Source: Geobacillus stearothermophilus ATCC 12980 | GTDB taxonomy: Bacteria; Bacillota; Bacilli; Bacillales; Anoxybacillaceae | Assembly: GCF_030369615.1 (NCBI RefSeq) | Contig: NZ_CP128494.1 | Span: 2,065,501 to 2,129,500 of the forward strand | Length of the DNA: 64,000 nt | Direction of reading: 5' to 3' | Part shown: piece after piece, positions 21,106-33,206 of the stretch | Layout of the letters: every line of letters starts with the position of its first letter | Numbering within the stretch: the stretch's first letter is position 1 | The notes under the pieces: generated by a model | Told to the model about the DNA's origin: nothing | Seen by the model: the letters and a program-made list of their open reading frames with translations, nothing else | Databases searched by the model: none | Position numbers and translations under genes: made by a program

Positions 21106-21141
21106 GAAAAAGGCTGCGCCCGCCGATTGGCAGAGCAGCCC
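21106..21141 (-). terminator. Terminator of the ilv-leu operon
   Basis: Hairpin with GGCTGC/GCAGCC outer arms and an inner CTGCC/GGCGG stem, followed by TTTTT in the minus strand, about 35 nt past the leuD stop. The rest of the ysoA-leuD gap shows nothing clear. Confidence 0.75.
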
Positions 21142-21172
21142 ATCTCTCCTTGCCTCCCGAAACACATGGCGC

Positions 21173-21766
21173 TTACGGCCGTGGACAATGCCGTCGTTCG
21201 TAGGCGGCGATATGCGCTTCGTACACAAACGTCAAATCAATTTCGTCCCATCCTTTTAGCAACAGCTGTTTTCGATACGGGTCGATGTCAAACGGACGCG
21301 AAAATCCTTCATCGTCAAATACCCGCTGTTCTTCAAGCGAAACCGTCAGTTCATAGTCTGCGCGCTCGCTTTGGCGCAGCAAGTAGCGGACATCCTCTTT
21401 ATCCAGCCGGATCGGCAACAGCCCGTTTTTTAAGCAGTTGTTGTAAAAAATATCGGCAAACGATGGGGCAATGATGACGCGAAATCCGTAATCTTGGAGC
21501 GCCCACGGCGCATGTTCGCGCGATGAGCCGCAGCCGAAGTTTTCATCGGCGACTAAAATCGTCGCCCCTTCGTTTTCCGGGCGGTTGAGCTCAAACTCCG
21601 GATTTGGCGTGCCGTCGCTCAAATACCGCCAATCGTAAAAGAGAAACTGGCCAAAGCCGGTGCGTTCAATCCGTTTCAAAAACTGCTTTGGAATGATTTG
21701 ATCGGTATCAATATTCGCCCGGTCGATGCCGGCGGTTTTCCCGCGGTGAATCGTAAACGGCTTCAT
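21173..21766 (-). CDS. leuD: 3-isopropylmalate dehydratase small subunit
   Basis: Small swivelling-domain subunit of isopropylmalate isomerase, paired with LeuC. The protein has 197 residues with the conserved GIDRANIDTDQIIPKQFLK and GCGSSREHAPWAL motifs. The start MKPFTIHRG at 21766 has AGGGGAG upstream; the longer reading frame extends into the leuC-leuD gap without a signal. A 96-nt gap to leuC contains a small GCCCC/GGGGC hairpin (21826-21841). It is the last gene of the operon. Confidence 0.96.
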   Translation of the reverse strand: MKPFTIHRGKTAGIDRANIDTDQIIPKQFLKRIERTGFGQFLFYDWRYLSDGTPNPEFELNRPENEGATILVADENFGCGSSREHAPWALQDYGFRVIIAPSFADIFYNNCLKNGLLPIRLDKEDVRYLLRQSERADYELTVSLEEQRVFDDEGFSRPFDIDPYRKQLLLKGWDEIDLTFVYEAHIAAYERRHCPRP

Positions 21767-21862
21767 CCCGTCTCTCCCCTTCCGTCCCGTGTATCGTTCG
21801 TTTCTATGCCGCTTTTGAGAAGATAGCCCCAAAACGGGGGCGGCCATATCAAGGAGCACCCG

Positions 21863-23278
21863 TCATCGGACCAGCTCAGCTTCAAGCTGGCGCACATCGA
21901 CAAAATGTCCGTAAATCGCAGCCGCCGCGGCCATCACCGGGCTGACGAGATGCGTGCGCGCCCCTTTTCCTTGCCGCCCTTCAAAGTTGCGGTTCGACGT
22001 TGACGCACAGTGCTCGCCTTCCGGAATGATGTCCGGGTTCATGCCCAAACAGGCGCTGCATCCAGCATCACGCCATTCAAAACCGGCATCGATGAAAATT
22101 TGCGCCAACCCTTCCGCCTCGGCTTGTTTTTTCACTTGCTGCGATCCAGGCACGACGAGCGCCCGTACACCCGGAGCCACTTTTTTCCCTTTCACGATGC
22201 TCGCCGCCGCGCGCAAATCGCTGAGGCGTGAGTTGGTGCACGAACCGATGAAGACGTGCTGCACCGGAATATCCGCAATCAGCGTGCCCGGCTTGAGCCC
22301 CATGTACTCAAGCGCCCGGCGCACCGCGTTTTGCTCTGTTTTGTTTTCAAACTGCTCGGGATGCGGCACGACACCATCGACCGATGTGCTCATCGCCGGG
22401 GTTGTACCCCATGTCACCATCGGGGCGATCGTCGACGCGTCGATTTCAATCGTCTTGTCGTATTCCGCCCCCTCATCGCTTGCAAGCGCCCGCCACCGTT
22501 CGACCGCTTGCTCAAACGCTTCGCCTTTTGGCGCATATTTGCGGCCGCGCAAATAGGCGAATGTCGTTTCATCCGGGCTGATGAGCCCGGCTCTCGCCCC
22601 CGCTTCAATCGACATGTTGCAAATCGTCATCCGTTCTTCCATCGACATGCGGCGGATCGCCTCACCGGTAAATTCAATAATATAGCCGGTGCCGACGCCA
22701 ACGCCATAGCGGCCGATAATGGCCAAGATGACATCTTTGGCGGTCACCCCTTTGCCGAGGCGGCCGTTGATGCAGATTTGCAGCGTTTTCGGCTTATGCT
22801 GCCAAAGCGTTTGCGTCGCCAGCACGTGCTCGACCTCGCTTGTGCCGATGCCAAACGCCAACGCGCCAAACGCCCCGTGCGTCGACGTATGGCTGTCGCC
22901 GCAAACGATCGTTTTCCCCGGTTGGGTCAAGCCGAGCTCCGGACCGATGACGTGCACGATTCCTTGCTCTTCGCTATGCAAATCTGCCAGTGGGATGCCG
23001 AACTCGCGGCAGTTGCGCTCAAGCGCAGCGATTTGGTTGCGCGCCACTTCGTCGGTAATCACAAATCGGTTAACGGTCGGCACGTTATGGTCCATCGTCG
23101 CAAAGGTCAAATCCGGCCGCCGCACCTTCCGCCCTTTTTGCCGCAATCCTTCAAAGGCTTGCGGCGAGGTCACTTCATGCACTAAGTGCAAATCGATGTA
23201 CAATAAATCCGGTTTGCCCTCCTCACGGTAGACGACGTGGTTTTCCCAAATTTTATCGATGATCGTTTTCGGCTTCAT
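21863..23278 (-). CDS. leuC: 3-isopropylmalate dehydratase large subunit
   Basis: Aconitase-superfamily [4Fe-4S] enzyme isomerising 2- to 3-isopropylmalate in leucine synthesis. The protein has 471 residues. Cluster cysteines are visible in [10 protein letters not shown] and in [13 protein letters not shown]; the [22 protein letters not shown] stretch is also typical. Start ATG with GAGGTG upstream, 20 nt after leuB. Confidence 0.97.
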   Translation of the reverse strand: MKPKTIIDKIWENHVVYREEGKPDLLYIDLHLVHEVTSPQAFEGLRQKGRKVRRPDLTFATMDHNVPTVNRFVITDEVARNQIAALERNCREFGIPLADLHSEEQGIVHVIGPELGLTQPGKTIVCGDSHTSTHGAFGALAFGIGTSEVEHVLATQTLWQHKPKTLQICINGRLGKGVTAKDVILAIIGRYGVGVGTGYIIEFTGEAIRRMSMEERMTICNMSIEAGARAGLISPDETTFAYLRGRKYAPKGEAFEQAVERWRALASDEGAEYDKTIEIDASTIAPMVTWGTTPAMSTSVDGVVPHPEQFENKTEQNAVRRALEYMGLKPGTLIADIPVQHVFIGSCTNSRLSDLRAAASIVKGKKVAPGVRALVVPGSQQVKKQAEAEGLAQIFIDAGFEWRDAGCSACLGMNPDIIPEGEHCASTSNRNFEGRQGKGARTHLVSPVMAAAAAIYGHFVDVRQLEAELVR

Positions 23279-23298
23279 TGGTTTTCACCTCGCACGTC

Positions 23299-24414
23299 TT
23301 AGGTATAAACGGTCCTAATTTGAGCAATGGTCGTATAATCCAGCACCGCCGCTTTGATTTCTTCGACCATTTCGTTCGTGGATACGATGCGGCCGCCGCT
23401 TGGCGCCAAGTCGGCGGTGCGCAAACCTTGATCGAGCGCCTGCCACACCGCGTGCTCTACCGCCTCCGCTTCCGCGGTGAGCCCGAACGACAGGCGAAGC
23501 ATCATCGCGGCCGACAAAATCGCGGCAATCGGATTGGCTTTGTTCATACCGGCAATATCAGGCGCCGAGCCGTGAACCGGCTCATACAAACTCGGCCCGG
23601 AAGCGGATAAGCTGGCTGACGGCAGCATCCCGAGCGAACCGGACAGCATCGAGGCCTCGTCGCTCAAAATATCGCCAAACATGTTTTCTGTCACAATGAC
23701 ATCAAACTGCTTCGGCGCGCGGATGAGCTGCATCGCGGCATTGTCAACAAGCATATGCTCAAGCGTGACGTCCGGAAATTCCTTCGCCACCTCTTCGGCC
23801 ACTTCTCGCCATAATCGGCTTGACGACAGGACGTTCGCCTTGTCGACCGACGTCACTTTTTTCTTCCTCCCGCGCGCAAGCATAAACGCCATGCGCACGA
23901 TCCGTTCGATTTCTTCCTTTTTATATAAGAGAGTGTCAACCGCTCTTTCTTCCCCGTTTTCCACGACGCGGCCGCTCGGCTGGCCGAAGTAAATGCCGCC
24001 GGTCAGCTCGCGGACGATGACAAAATCGACGCCTTTCACGAGATCCGGTTTTAACGGCGAAGCGGAAACCAAACTGTCATAGCAAACAACCGGCCGCAAG
24101 TTGGCATATAAGTCGAGCTGCTTGCGAATGGCAAGCAATCCTTTTTCCGGGCGCAAATGCGGAGGGTTGTCGTCCCACTTCGGACCGCCGACCGCCCCGA
24201 GCAGCACCGCATCGCTCTGTTGGCAAAGGCGAAGCGTCTCTTCTGGGAGCGGCGTCCCGGCTTCATCGATCGCGACTCCGCCAATCAATCCATACTCAAA
24301 CGCAAACTCGTGGCCAAACCGGATGCCGACCGCTTTCAAAACCTCGACCGCTCCGGACGTCACTTCCTTGCCGATGCCATCGCCCGGCAAGACGGCAATC
24401 CGATAGTTTCCCAT
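23299..24414 (-). CDS. leuB: 3-isopropylmalate dehydrogenase
   Basis: NAD-dependent beta-decarboxylating dehydrogenase (371 residues) that oxidises 3-isopropylmalate. The N-terminus [13 protein letters not shown], substrate-loop region [23 protein letters not shown] and the C-terminal [16 protein letters not shown] motif are diagnostic. It lies 17 nt after leuA in the ilvBNC-leuABCD operon. Confidence 0.97.
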   Translation of the reverse strand: MGNYRIAVLPGDGIGKEVTSGAVEVLKAVGIRFGHEFAFEYGLIGGVAIDEAGTPLPEETLRLCQQSDAVLLGAVGGPKWDDNPPHLRPEKGLLAIRKQLDLYANLRPVVCYDSLVSASPLKPDLVKGVDFVIVRELTGGIYFGQPSGRVVENGEERAVDTLLYKKEEIERIVRMAFMLARGRKKKVTSVDKANVLSSSRLWREVAEEVAKEFPDVTLEHMLVDNAAMQLIRAPKQFDVIVTENMFGDILSDEASMLSGSLGMLPSASLSASGPSLYEPVHGSAPDIAGMNKANPIAAILSAAMMLRLSFGLTAEAEAVEHAVWQALDQGLRTADLAPSGGRIVSTNEMVEEIKAAVLDYTTIAQIRTVYT

Positions 24415-24431
24415 GTTTGAATCCCTCCGTT

Positions 24432-27039
<2,608 letters not shown>

Positions 27040-27112
27040 TCATTGCGCACAGGCGCGGTTATTCGTATCGACAATGTTTTGACAACGATCGTTGCAACGG
27101 AGACAGCGGCCG

Positions 27113-27631
27113 TTAAATGATAAACGCCGTTTTCTGGTTGGCTGCCGCTTTTTGCGCCCCGCGGGTGAACGCGGTCGTACCGGTGCGCGCCACTTCTTTG
27201 ATGCCATAGGGGCGCAACAGCTCAATCAACGCCTCGACTTTTTCCGGCTCGCCGGTGACTTGAATGACGAGGCTGTCTTTGCTGACGTCGACGATCGAGG
27301 CGCGGAACGGCTCAATGAGCGTGTAGATTTCTTGGCGGATCGCCGGAGCAGCCGACACTTTCACAAGCGCCAGCTCACGGGCGACGATCGCCTGATCCGT
27401 GATGTCATTGACTTTCAATACATCGATCTGCTTGTTTAGCAGTTTGATAATTTGTTCCGCGGTCCGTTCGTCGTCGACATTGACGACAAATGTCATCCGC
27501 GAGACTCCATCGATTTCCGTATGCCCGACGGTGATGCTTTCGATATTGTAATGCCGCTTCGTAAACAGCCCGGTGATGCGGTTTAACACGCCCGGGCGGT
27601 TGTTGACCGTCATCGTGATCATTCTTCGCAC
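27113..27631 (-). CDS. ilvN: Acetolactate synthase small (regulatory) subunit
   Basis: ACT-domain regulatory subunit (172 residues) giving IlvB full activity and valine feedback. The ACT domain begins at [22 protein letters not shown]. The start is a GTG at 27631 lying inside the ilvB 3' end (13-nt overlap) with GGGGGTG upstream, indicating translational coupling to ilvB. Also called ilvH in some genomes. Confidence 0.95.
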   Translation of the reverse strand: MRRMITMTVNNRPGVLNRITGLFTKRHYNIESITVGHTEIDGVSRMTFVVNVDDERTAEQIIKLLNKQIDVLKVNDITDQAIVARELALVKVSAAPAIRQEIYTLIEPFRASIVDVSKDSLVIQVTGEPEKVEALIELLRPYGIKEVARTGTTAFTRGAQKAAANQKTAFII

Positions 27632-29337
27632 GCTTTCACCCCCACCATTTCATGAAGCCCTTTGCCAGGCGACACCATCGGATACACGTTCTCGTCGGCG
27701 CGGACGTGGAAATCCAACAGCACCGGGCCGTCCATCGCAAACGCTTGTTTTAACACTTCAGCTGCTTCCGCCTCCGTCTTCGCCCGCAGCCCCGGTATGC
27801 CGTATGCTTCAGCGAGTTTTACAAAATCCGGATGATTCGGGATGAGCGAATGGGAGTACCGTTTTTCGTAAAACAGCTCCTGCCATTGCCGCACCATGCC
27901 GAGCGCCTGGTTGTTGACGATGACGATTTTAATTGGCAACCCCAGCTCTTGAATGACCGACAGCTCTTGAAGCGTCATTTGGAAACCGCCGTCGCCGACG
28001 ATGGAAACGACGGTCGCGCTCCGATCCGCCAGCTGGGCGCCGATCGCTGCCGGAAGCCCAAAGCCCATCGTGCCGAGCCCCCCGGACGTCACCCACCGGT
28101 TCGGTCGATTGAACTTGTAATATTGCGCCGCCCACATTTGGTGCTGGCCGACGTCCGTTGTGACGATCGCTTCGCCATTTGTCAATTCGTAAATCATTTC
28201 GATAAGCTTTTGCGGCTTGATCGTCCCGGCTTCCGGCTCGTAATGGAGCGGGAAGCGCCGCTTCCACTCATTGAGCTGTTCGAGCCACGCCGCGTTGTCA
28301 GCCGGTTTGCCTTGCTGGGCGATCAGTTCCTGCAGCGCCGCTTTGGCGTCGCTGACAATCGGAATTTTGGTCGGCACGTTTTTGCCGATTTCCGCCGGGT
28401 CGATGTCGATATGAGCGACAGTCGCCTTTGGCGCGAAGTATTTCAAGTTGCCAGTGACCCGGTCGGCAAAACGGGCGCCGATGTTGATAAGCAAATCGCA
28501 CTCATAGAGCGCCATGTTCGCCGTGTACGTCCCGTGCATGCCCGCCATCCCCAAGAAAAGCGGATGGTCTGCTGGGAAGCCGCCAAGGCCAAGAAGCGTA
28601 TGAACGACCGGAATGTTTTGCTGCTCGGCGTACTGCCGCAATTCGTTTGCCGCGTCGGCGTGCAAGACGCCGGCGCCGGCTAAAATGACCGGCCGCTTCG
28701 ACTGGCTGACCGCCTCGACAAGACGGCGGATTTGCCAATGGTTCGGCTGTGTCGTCGGCTGATACCCAGGCAAGCAAACTTCTTCATCGTAATCGAATTC
28801 CCCTTCGGCCGTTGTGATGTCTTTCGGAATATCGATCAACACCGGTCCCGGTCGTCCAGTCGTTGCGATGTGGAACGCCTCTTTGATGATTTTCGGCAGC
28901 TCACTGATGTCGCGCACTTGGTAGTTGTGTTTCGTAATCGGCATCGTAATCCCGACGACATCGGCTTCCTGAAAGGCGTCCGAGCCGATGACGCTCGTCG
29001 CTACTTGCCCAGTGAACACGACGAGCGGCAACGAATCCATCATGGCGTCGGTCAGTCCGGTGACGATGTTGGTCGCTCCCGGCCCCGATGTCGCGATGAC
29101 GACCCCCGGTTTTCCCGAAATGCGCGCGTACCCTTCCGCCGCATGAATGGCTCCCTGCTCGTGCCGCGTCAAGACGTGAAACACACCGGCTTTATACAGC
29201 TCATCGTAAAGCGGAAGCACCGCGCCGCCCGGATAGCCGAAAATGACTTCGACTTGCTCCGCCTTCAGCGCTTCGATCAACATCATCGACCCGCTCATCT
29301 TCGTCTTCGTCTGCTCCTCCACGTTCATCTTTGCCAT
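27619..29337 (-). CDS. ilvB: Acetolactate synthase large (catalytic) subunit
   Basis: ThDP-dependent enzyme making acetolactate or acetohydroxybutyrate. The protein has 572 residues with the three ThDP-enzyme domains. The catalytic glutamate lies in the N-terminal [15 protein letters not shown] segment, and the ThDP motif is [12 protein letters not shown] through [12 protein letters not shown]. The start [11 protein letters not shown] at 29337 has GGGGAGG upstream. It is the first gene after the T-box leader. Confidence 0.96.
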   Translation of the reverse strand: MAKMNVEEQTKTKMSGSMMLIEALKAEQVEVIFGYPGGAVLPLYDELYKAGVFHVLTRHEQGAIHAAEGYARISGKPGVVIATSGPGATNIVTGLTDAMMDSLPLVVFTGQVATSVIGSDAFQEADVVGITMPITKHNYQVRDISELPKIIKEAFHIATTGRPGPVLIDIPKDITTAEGEFDYDEEVCLPGYQPTTQPNHWQIRRLVEAVSQSKRPVILAGAGVLHADAANELRQYAEQQNIPVVHTLLGLGGFPADHPLFLGMAGMHGTYTANMALYECDLLINIGARFADRVTGNLKYFAPKATVAHIDIDPAEIGKNVPTKIPIVSDAKAALQELIAQQGKPADNAAWLEQLNEWKRRFPLHYEPEAGTIKPQKLIEMIYELTNGEAIVTTDVGQHQMWAAQYYKFNRPNRWVTSGGLGTMGFGLPAAIGAQLADRSATVVSIVGDGGFQMTLQELSVIQELGLPIKIVIVNNQALGMVRQWQELFYEKRYSHSLIPNHPDFVKLAEAYGIPGLRAKTEAEAAEVLKQAFAMDGPVLLDFHVRADENVYPMVSPGKGLHEMVGVKACEE

Positions 29338-29365
29338 CGTCGATCCTCCCCGTTGGTTGTGATTC

Positions 29366-29680
29366 ATATAAAAAACCTTTTCACCCACCATGACTGGCAT
29401 TTCCAGCCAAAGGGGCGAAAAGGTTTCCTTTCCGCGGTACCACCCTTCTTCACGGCCATGACGGCCGCCTCAGGAGCAGCCAGCCGAAACCGGCTGCTCG
29501 TTTTTTGTAACGGGTGAAGCGCACATCCCCACCCGTCCGGCCCTACTGGCGAATCTGCGTTCAAGCCGGCGCTCGGAGGTGAGTTCATCAAGCGGCAACA
29601 TCACCGGTTCGCAGCTCCCCCGGCTCTCTGTGGATGTTGGCCCCGCTGACTACTTATCCTCGTCAACGCTTTCTCGCTAT
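29366..29680 (-). promoter_or_regulatory. Leucine T-box leader of ilvBNC-leuABCD
   Basis: The T-box GGGTGGTACCGCGGAAAG (minus strand) lies at about 29431-29448. A terminator hairpin follows at about 29371-29427, with arms AAACCTTTTC/GAAAAGGTTT and a T run. Upstream, Stem I includes ACAGAGAG and the sequence GATGAACTCACC, where CTC (29581-29583) followed by A is the likely Leu specifier, as in B. subtilis ilvB. No convincing promoter is visible between ilvE and the leader, so transcription may come through ilvE. Confidence 0.92.
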
Positions 29681-29697
29681 ATGGTTGTCATTCTTGC

Positions 29698-30597
29698 TCA
29701 ACTGACATTGGCGTTCGTCGGATACACCTTTACTCCTTCGACGACTACGCGGCGGCGGAATTCTTCAAGCAGCCGCTTCGTATGCGGACCCGGCGTCCCG
29801 TCGCCGATCGTCCGGCCATCGACTTTAATGACGGAAATGACTTCGGCTGCCGTCCCGGTTAAAAACACTTCATCTGCCACATACACGTCATGGCGGGTGA
29901 ACGGCTCCTCTTTCACCGTATAGCCGAGATCAACGGCAATTTCCATAATCGCCTGACGCGTGATGCCTTCCAGCGCCCCGACATACCCTGGAGGCGTGTA
30001 AATGACGCCGTTTTTAATGATGAAGACGTTGTCGCCGGAACCTTCGGCCACATATCCTTGGTCGTTTAAGATCAGCGCCTCGCTCACGTTGGCCAAATGC
30101 GCTTCGATCTTCACGAGAACATTGTTCAAATAGTTGAGCGATTTGACCTTCGGACTCAGCACATCAGAGCGGTTGCGGCGCGTCGCTACTGTCACCACTT
30201 CGATGCCGGTTTCATATAAATGTTTTGGAAAGAGCGCGAGCGGCTCCACGATAATGACGATTTGCGGCGTTTTGCATTTGTACGGATCAAGGCCCAAATC
30301 GCCAACCCCGCGCGAAACGACTAAGCGAATGTATGCATCCTGATAGCCGTTGCGGCGGACGGTTTCAAGCACATGGCCGATCATTTCGTCCTTCGTATAT
30401 GGAATGTCGAGCAAAATTGACTTGGCCGAATTGTACAGCCGATCTATGTGCTCCTCAAGACGGAAGACGTTGCCGCTGTAGACGCGAATGCCTTCAAATA
30501 CGCCGTCCCCATACAAAAATCCATGGTCATACACGGAAATTTTGGCGTTTTCTTTTGTCACAAATTCTCCGTTTAAAAAGATCCATTGTTCGCCCAC
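29698..30597 (-). CDS. ilvE: Branched-chain amino acid aminotransferase
   Basis: Fold-type IV PLP aminotransferase (299 residues) interconverting branched-chain 2-oxo acids and amino acids. The PLP lysine lies in SPKVKSLNYLNN; the GITRQAIMEIA and EVFLTGTAAEV motifs are typical of BCATs. It heads the operon but lies upstream of the T-box, so leucine-specific attenuation should act on ilvB and the genes after it, not on ilvE. In B. subtilis the BCAT genes are elsewhere, so this linkage is a feature of the Geobacillus lineage. Confidence 0.94.
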   Translation of the reverse strand: MGEQWIFLNGEFVTKENAKISVYDHGFLYGDGVFEGIRVYSGNVFRLEEHIDRLYNSAKSILLDIPYTKDEMIGHVLETVRRNGYQDAYIRLVVSRGVGDLGLDPYKCKTPQIVIIVEPLALFPKHLYETGIEVVTVATRRNRSDVLSPKVKSLNYLNNVLVKIEAHLANVSEALILNDQGYVAEGSGDNVFIIKNGVIYTPPGYVGALEGITRQAIMEIAVDLGYTVKEEPFTRHDVYVADEVFLTGTAAEVISVIKVDGRTIGDGTPGPHTKRLLEEFRRRVVVEGVKVYPTNANVS

Positions 30598-30682
30598 TTC
30601 GGTTCCCCTCTTCCTTGATCAGTCAACGGTTGCTTTAAACGGCTCGGTGATGCGTTTGAATCGTTTCTTTTGTTTGAAAATT

Positions 30683-30711
30683 ATAATAATCCGAAACGAC
30701 CGCGCCGTCAA
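30683..30711 (-). promoter_or_regulatory. Sigma-A promoter of ilvE and the ilv-leu operon
   Basis: Minus-strand TTGACG (30706-30711), 17-bp spacer, TATTAT (30683-30688). It lies about 80 bp upstream of ilvE and is the best promoter for the whole cluster. Confidence 0.75.
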
Positions 30712-30714
30712 TAA

Positions 30715-30729
30715 CTTTTTTTGAAAATT
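30715..30729 (-). promoter_or_regulatory. Putative CodY box overlapping the ilvE promoter region
   Basis: AATTTTCAAAAAAAG matches 12 of 15 positions of the CodY consensus AATTTTCWGAAAATT and abuts the -35. A second, weaker AATTTTC-type sequence lies just after the -10. CodY repression of ilv-leu is established in B. subtilis; here it is inferred from the motif. Confidence 0.5.
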
Positions 30730-30746
30730 TCGATTCGTCGAACTGC

Positions 30747-30762
30747 TTGTATACGCTTACAA
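30747..30762 (-). promoter_or_regulatory. Catabolite-responsive element (cre) upstream of ilvE
   Basis: TTGTAAGCGTATACAA (minus strand) matches the cre consensus WTGNAANCGNWNNCWW at every fixed position. Its centre is about 78 bp upstream of the predicted start. In B. subtilis CcpA activates ilv-leu from an upstream cre, and this location suggests the same positive control. Confidence 0.75.
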
Positions 30763-30910
30763 TTTGATAGAATCAAGGATTTGCCGTTTAAAAAAATTTT
30801 TTCTTCGCCTAGCAGTGAAGAGGGAAGAAGCTATGTTTCCCCATTCGCAAAAGCAACGCAACGCCTCCGGCTCGAGAAACCCGCCGGCCTCTTGAAAACG
30901 TCCGGAAAAC

Positions 30911-30933
30911 GAAAAAGACGGACGCTTTGTCCG
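30911..30933 (-). terminator. Possible terminator after ysnB
   Basis: Short CGGAC/GTCCG hairpin followed by CTTTTTC in the minus strand, overlapping the last codon of ysnB. Weak stem. The remaining interval to the ilvE control region (30763-30910) shows nothing recognisable. Confidence 0.4.
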
Positions 30934-30934
30934 C

Positions 30935-31441
30935 CTAGATGGAAAACGTTTGTTGCAAGCCTGGGACCGGCTTCCCTGCTGTGTCGTAAAATTCCACTGT
31001 CGCCCGGCCGTTTGCAGCGGTCAGCACCGCGTACGTTCTTTCTTTTCTCCCGCGCGGCAAGGCGATGCTGCCGGGATTGATGAACAGCACCCCCTCGATT
31101 TGCTCGGCCCCAGCCAGGTGGGAATGGCCGAAACAAACGACATGGGCGCTCGTTTCTTTCGCCCGGTAGTAGAGGCGCAGCAGCGACGTTTTGACGCCGT
31201 ACAAATGGCCGTGCGTGATGAGAAAGCGAAGGCCTTCCGCCTCCTCGGTCCGCTCATTCGGAAACGCCGCGAAATCGCAGTTGCCGCGCACGACGACAAA
31301 TGGAGCAAGTTCGGCCGCTTGAGCCGACAGCTCGGAATCGCCGCAATGAATAAACAGATCGGCTTCATGGCGATGGCGCTCGACAATGGCGGAGAGTTCG
31401 CCGCTGAGCCCGTGGCTGTCGCTTACAACGACCGCTTTCAT
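30935..31441 (-). CDS. ysnB: YfcE/MJ0936-type metallophosphoesterase
   Basis: Calcineurin-like phosphodiesterase of 168 residues. Metal-binding motifs are all visible: VVSDSHG (D, H), HCGDSE (D), RGNCD (N), ITHGHLYG (H) and GHSHLAG (H-x-H). Substrate is unknown; family members hydrolyse phosphodiesters such as bis-pNPP. It overlaps the rdgB stop by ATGA, making rph-rdgB-ysnB a coupled unit as in B. subtilis. Confidence 0.92.
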   Translation of the reverse strand: MKAVVVSDSHGLSGELSAIVERHRHEADLFIHCGDSELSAQAAELAPFVVVRGNCDFAAFPNERTEEAEGLRFLITHGHLYGVKTSLLRLYYRAKETSAHVVCFGHSHLAGAEQIEGVLFINPGSIALPRGRKERTYAVLTAANGRATVEFYDTAGKPVPGLQQTFSI

Positions 31442-32052
31442 TCCATCCGTCCCTCCCCTCCCATGATGTCATCCCATTGCTCGTCAAGCTTGGCCAGCGC
31501 CTTCGCCCGGTGGCTGATCTCATTTTTCTCTTCCGGGGTGAGTTCCGCCATCGTCTTCCCCTTTTCCGGAAGATAAAAGACGGGGTCATAGCCAAAACCG
31601 CCTTCTCCCCGCGGCGCTTCGGCGATGTACCCTTCGCACGCCGCCTCCACAACGGCCGTCGGCCGCCCGGGGATGGCGACCGCCAGTGCGCAATGAAACC
31701 GGGCGGTGCGCTGTTCCATCGGCACGCCTTCCAACTCGTGAAGCAGCTTCGCGATGTTGCGCGCATCGTTTTTGTCTTCACCGGCATAGCGGGCTGAATA
31801 GACGCCCGGCCGGCCGCCGAGCGCATCGACCACCAGCCCCGAATCATCGGCGATCACCGGGCAGCCGAAACGGTGAGATATGGCTTCCGCTTTTAACCGG
31901 GCGTTTTCGGCAAACGTGCTTCCCGTCTCCTCGACGTCCGGAACGTCCGGAAAATCAAGCAGCGATTTGACGTCGATGCCCCGCTTCGCAAACAAAGCGG
32001 CAAATTCGCGCACTTTTCCGGCATTTTTCGTCGCGATCACAATCTTGTTCAC
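31438..32052 (-). CDS. rdgB: Inosine/xanthosine triphosphate pyrophosphatase (HAM1/RdgB)
   Basis: House-cleaning nucleotidase that hydrolyses dITP and XTP to monophosphates. The protein has 204 residues with the family motifs [41 protein letters not shown] and GYDPVF. Translation starts at a GTG (32052) that overlaps the rph stop in GTGA, with GGAGGAGGGG as ribosome-binding site. In B. subtilis this is ysnA. Confidence 0.95.
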   Translation of the reverse strand: MNKIVIATKNAGKVREFAALFAKRGIDVKSLLDFPDVPDVEETGSTFAENARLKAEAISHRFGCPVIADDSGLVVDALGGRPGVYSARYAGEDKNDARNIAKLLHELEGVPMEQRTARFHCALAVAIPGRPTAVVEAACEGYIAEAPRGEGGFGYDPVFYLPEKGKTMAELTPEEKNEISHRAKALAKLDEQWDDIMGGEGRME

Positions 32053-32822
32053 TCTGTCCCCTCCTCCTGCTTCGCTTCTTGCTTCGTCCCGATGCGAGCC
32101 GCCCAATCGCCCAAAACGCGGCGCTGCACGGCGATCAGCTGTTCAATGCCGATGTGCGCCGCCTCAAGCAATTCATCGAGCTCGGCGCGAGAAAAAGTCG
32201 CTTCTTCCCCGGTCCCTTGAATTTCAACAAACTGGCCGGATCCGGTCATGACGACGTTCATATCGACTTTTGCCCGCGCGTCTTCATCGTAATTCAAATC
32301 GAGCACAACGCCATGCTCCGGATCGATGCCAACGGACGTAGCGGCAAGAAAATCGCGGATTGGAAGCGCCTCGAGCTTCCCTTCGTCAACGAACTTGGAA
32401 AGCGCCAGCACGAGCGCCACGTAGCCGCCGGTGATCGAGGCGGTGCGCGTTCCGCCGTCCGCCTGAATGACGTCGCAATCGATCCAAACCGTTCGTTCGC
32501 CAAGCCGCTCCAATTCAACGACCGAGCGGAGCGCGCGGCCGATCAGGCGTTGAATTTCCATCGTCCTCCCCGACACTTTCCCTTTGCTTGCCTCCCTCGC
32601 ATTCCGCTGCTCTGTCGCCCGCGGCAACATCCCATATTCGGCGGTGATCCATCCTTTTCCGCCGCCGCGCATAAACGGCGGCACTTTTTCTTCCACCGTC
32701 GCCGTGCAAATCACTTTCGTGTCGCCGATTTCAATCAACACGGACCCTTCGGCATGTTTCACATAATGCGGCTGTATATGTACAGGGCGCAGCTCACGGT
32801 TATGTCGTCCGTCTGCTCTCAT
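32049..32822 (-). CDS. rph: Ribonuclease PH
   Basis: Phosphorolytic 3'-5' exoribonuclease (257 residues) that trims tRNA 3' ends. The N-terminus [14 protein letters not shown], the phosphate-site arginines in the [17 protein letters not shown] region and [19 protein letters not shown] are diagnostic. Starts with ATG at 32822, preceded by AAAAAGGAGG. No clear promoter was found between it and the gerM terminator. Confidence 0.97.
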   Translation of the reverse strand: MRADGRHNRELRPVHIQPHYVKHAEGSVLIEIGDTKVICTATVEEKVPPFMRGGGKGWITAEYGMLPRATEQRNAREASKGKVSGRTMEIQRLIGRALRSVVELERLGERTVWIDCDVIQADGGTRTASITGGYVALVLALSKFVDEGKLEALPIRDFLAATSVGIDPEHGVVLDLNYDEDARAKVDMNVVMTGSGQFVEIQGTGEEATFSRAELDELLEAAHIGIEQLIAVQRRVLGDWAARIGTKQEAKQEEGTE

Positions 32823-32911
32823 TCACTCTTCCTCCTTTTTCCTTCCCGTTTGCCAGCAGGAGCCGGTCGGTCCTGCCTCCTTCCTTGCATCACGACTCCG
32901 TGCCGCCGTTG

Positions 32912-32952
32912 CCAAAAAACAAAGAGGCGGAGCACGCTTCCACCTCTTTGTT
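32912..32952 (-). terminator. Terminator of gerM (beyond the inserted element)
   Basis: Hairpin AACAAAGAGG/CCTCTTTGTT (32918-32952) followed by six T residues in the minus strand. It lies about 250 nt past the gerM stop, because a non-coding mobile element separates gene and terminator. Confidence 0.85.
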
Positions 32953-32984
32953 ATACCATAACAGCCTATTCGTTTCCAGCTTGG

Positions 32985-33205
32985 GTGAACACCCCACCAC
33001 TTACGCTTCGCTTAGAGGCGGGGGCTTCAAGCGACTTGTGCGTGTTCGCCGAACGGTAAGCCACACACAAGAACCCTTTACACTTTCCTTCGTTCCGAAG
33101 GGGTCCGTTCTAACCTTATTTTATCCTATTCGTTGGCTAACGCCAACCGACATTCATCTCCCACTTTCACTTTGCTTAGAAGCGGGAGACTTCTTTCGGA
33201 AAGAT
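32985..33205 (-). mobile_element. Non-coding IS200/IS605-type element (PATE-like), copy 1
   Basis: Protein-less element of about 221 bp with ends of the IS200/IS605/TnpB kind. Read in the minus strand it begins after TTTAAC and has a left-end hairpin (TCTCCCGCTT/AAGTGGGAGA). It continues through the GTTGGC/GCCAAC hairpin and the CTTGTGTGTG/CACGCACAAG stem, and ends with a CCCC/GGGG hairpin and GTTCAC. A second copy at 35851-36088 shares nearly the whole sequence. It lies immediately after the gerM stop and before the gerM terminator, so it should be transcribed as 3' UTR. No reading frame in it looks like a protein. The family name is from memory of palindrome-associated elements in Geobacillus. 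Confidence 0.8.
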
Positions 33206-33206
33206 G

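Noticed and set aside
21767..21862. Hairpin in the leuC-leuD gap as an attenuator
   Set aside because: The GCCCC/GGGGC stem has no T run and no leader peptide; it may only be a stability element.
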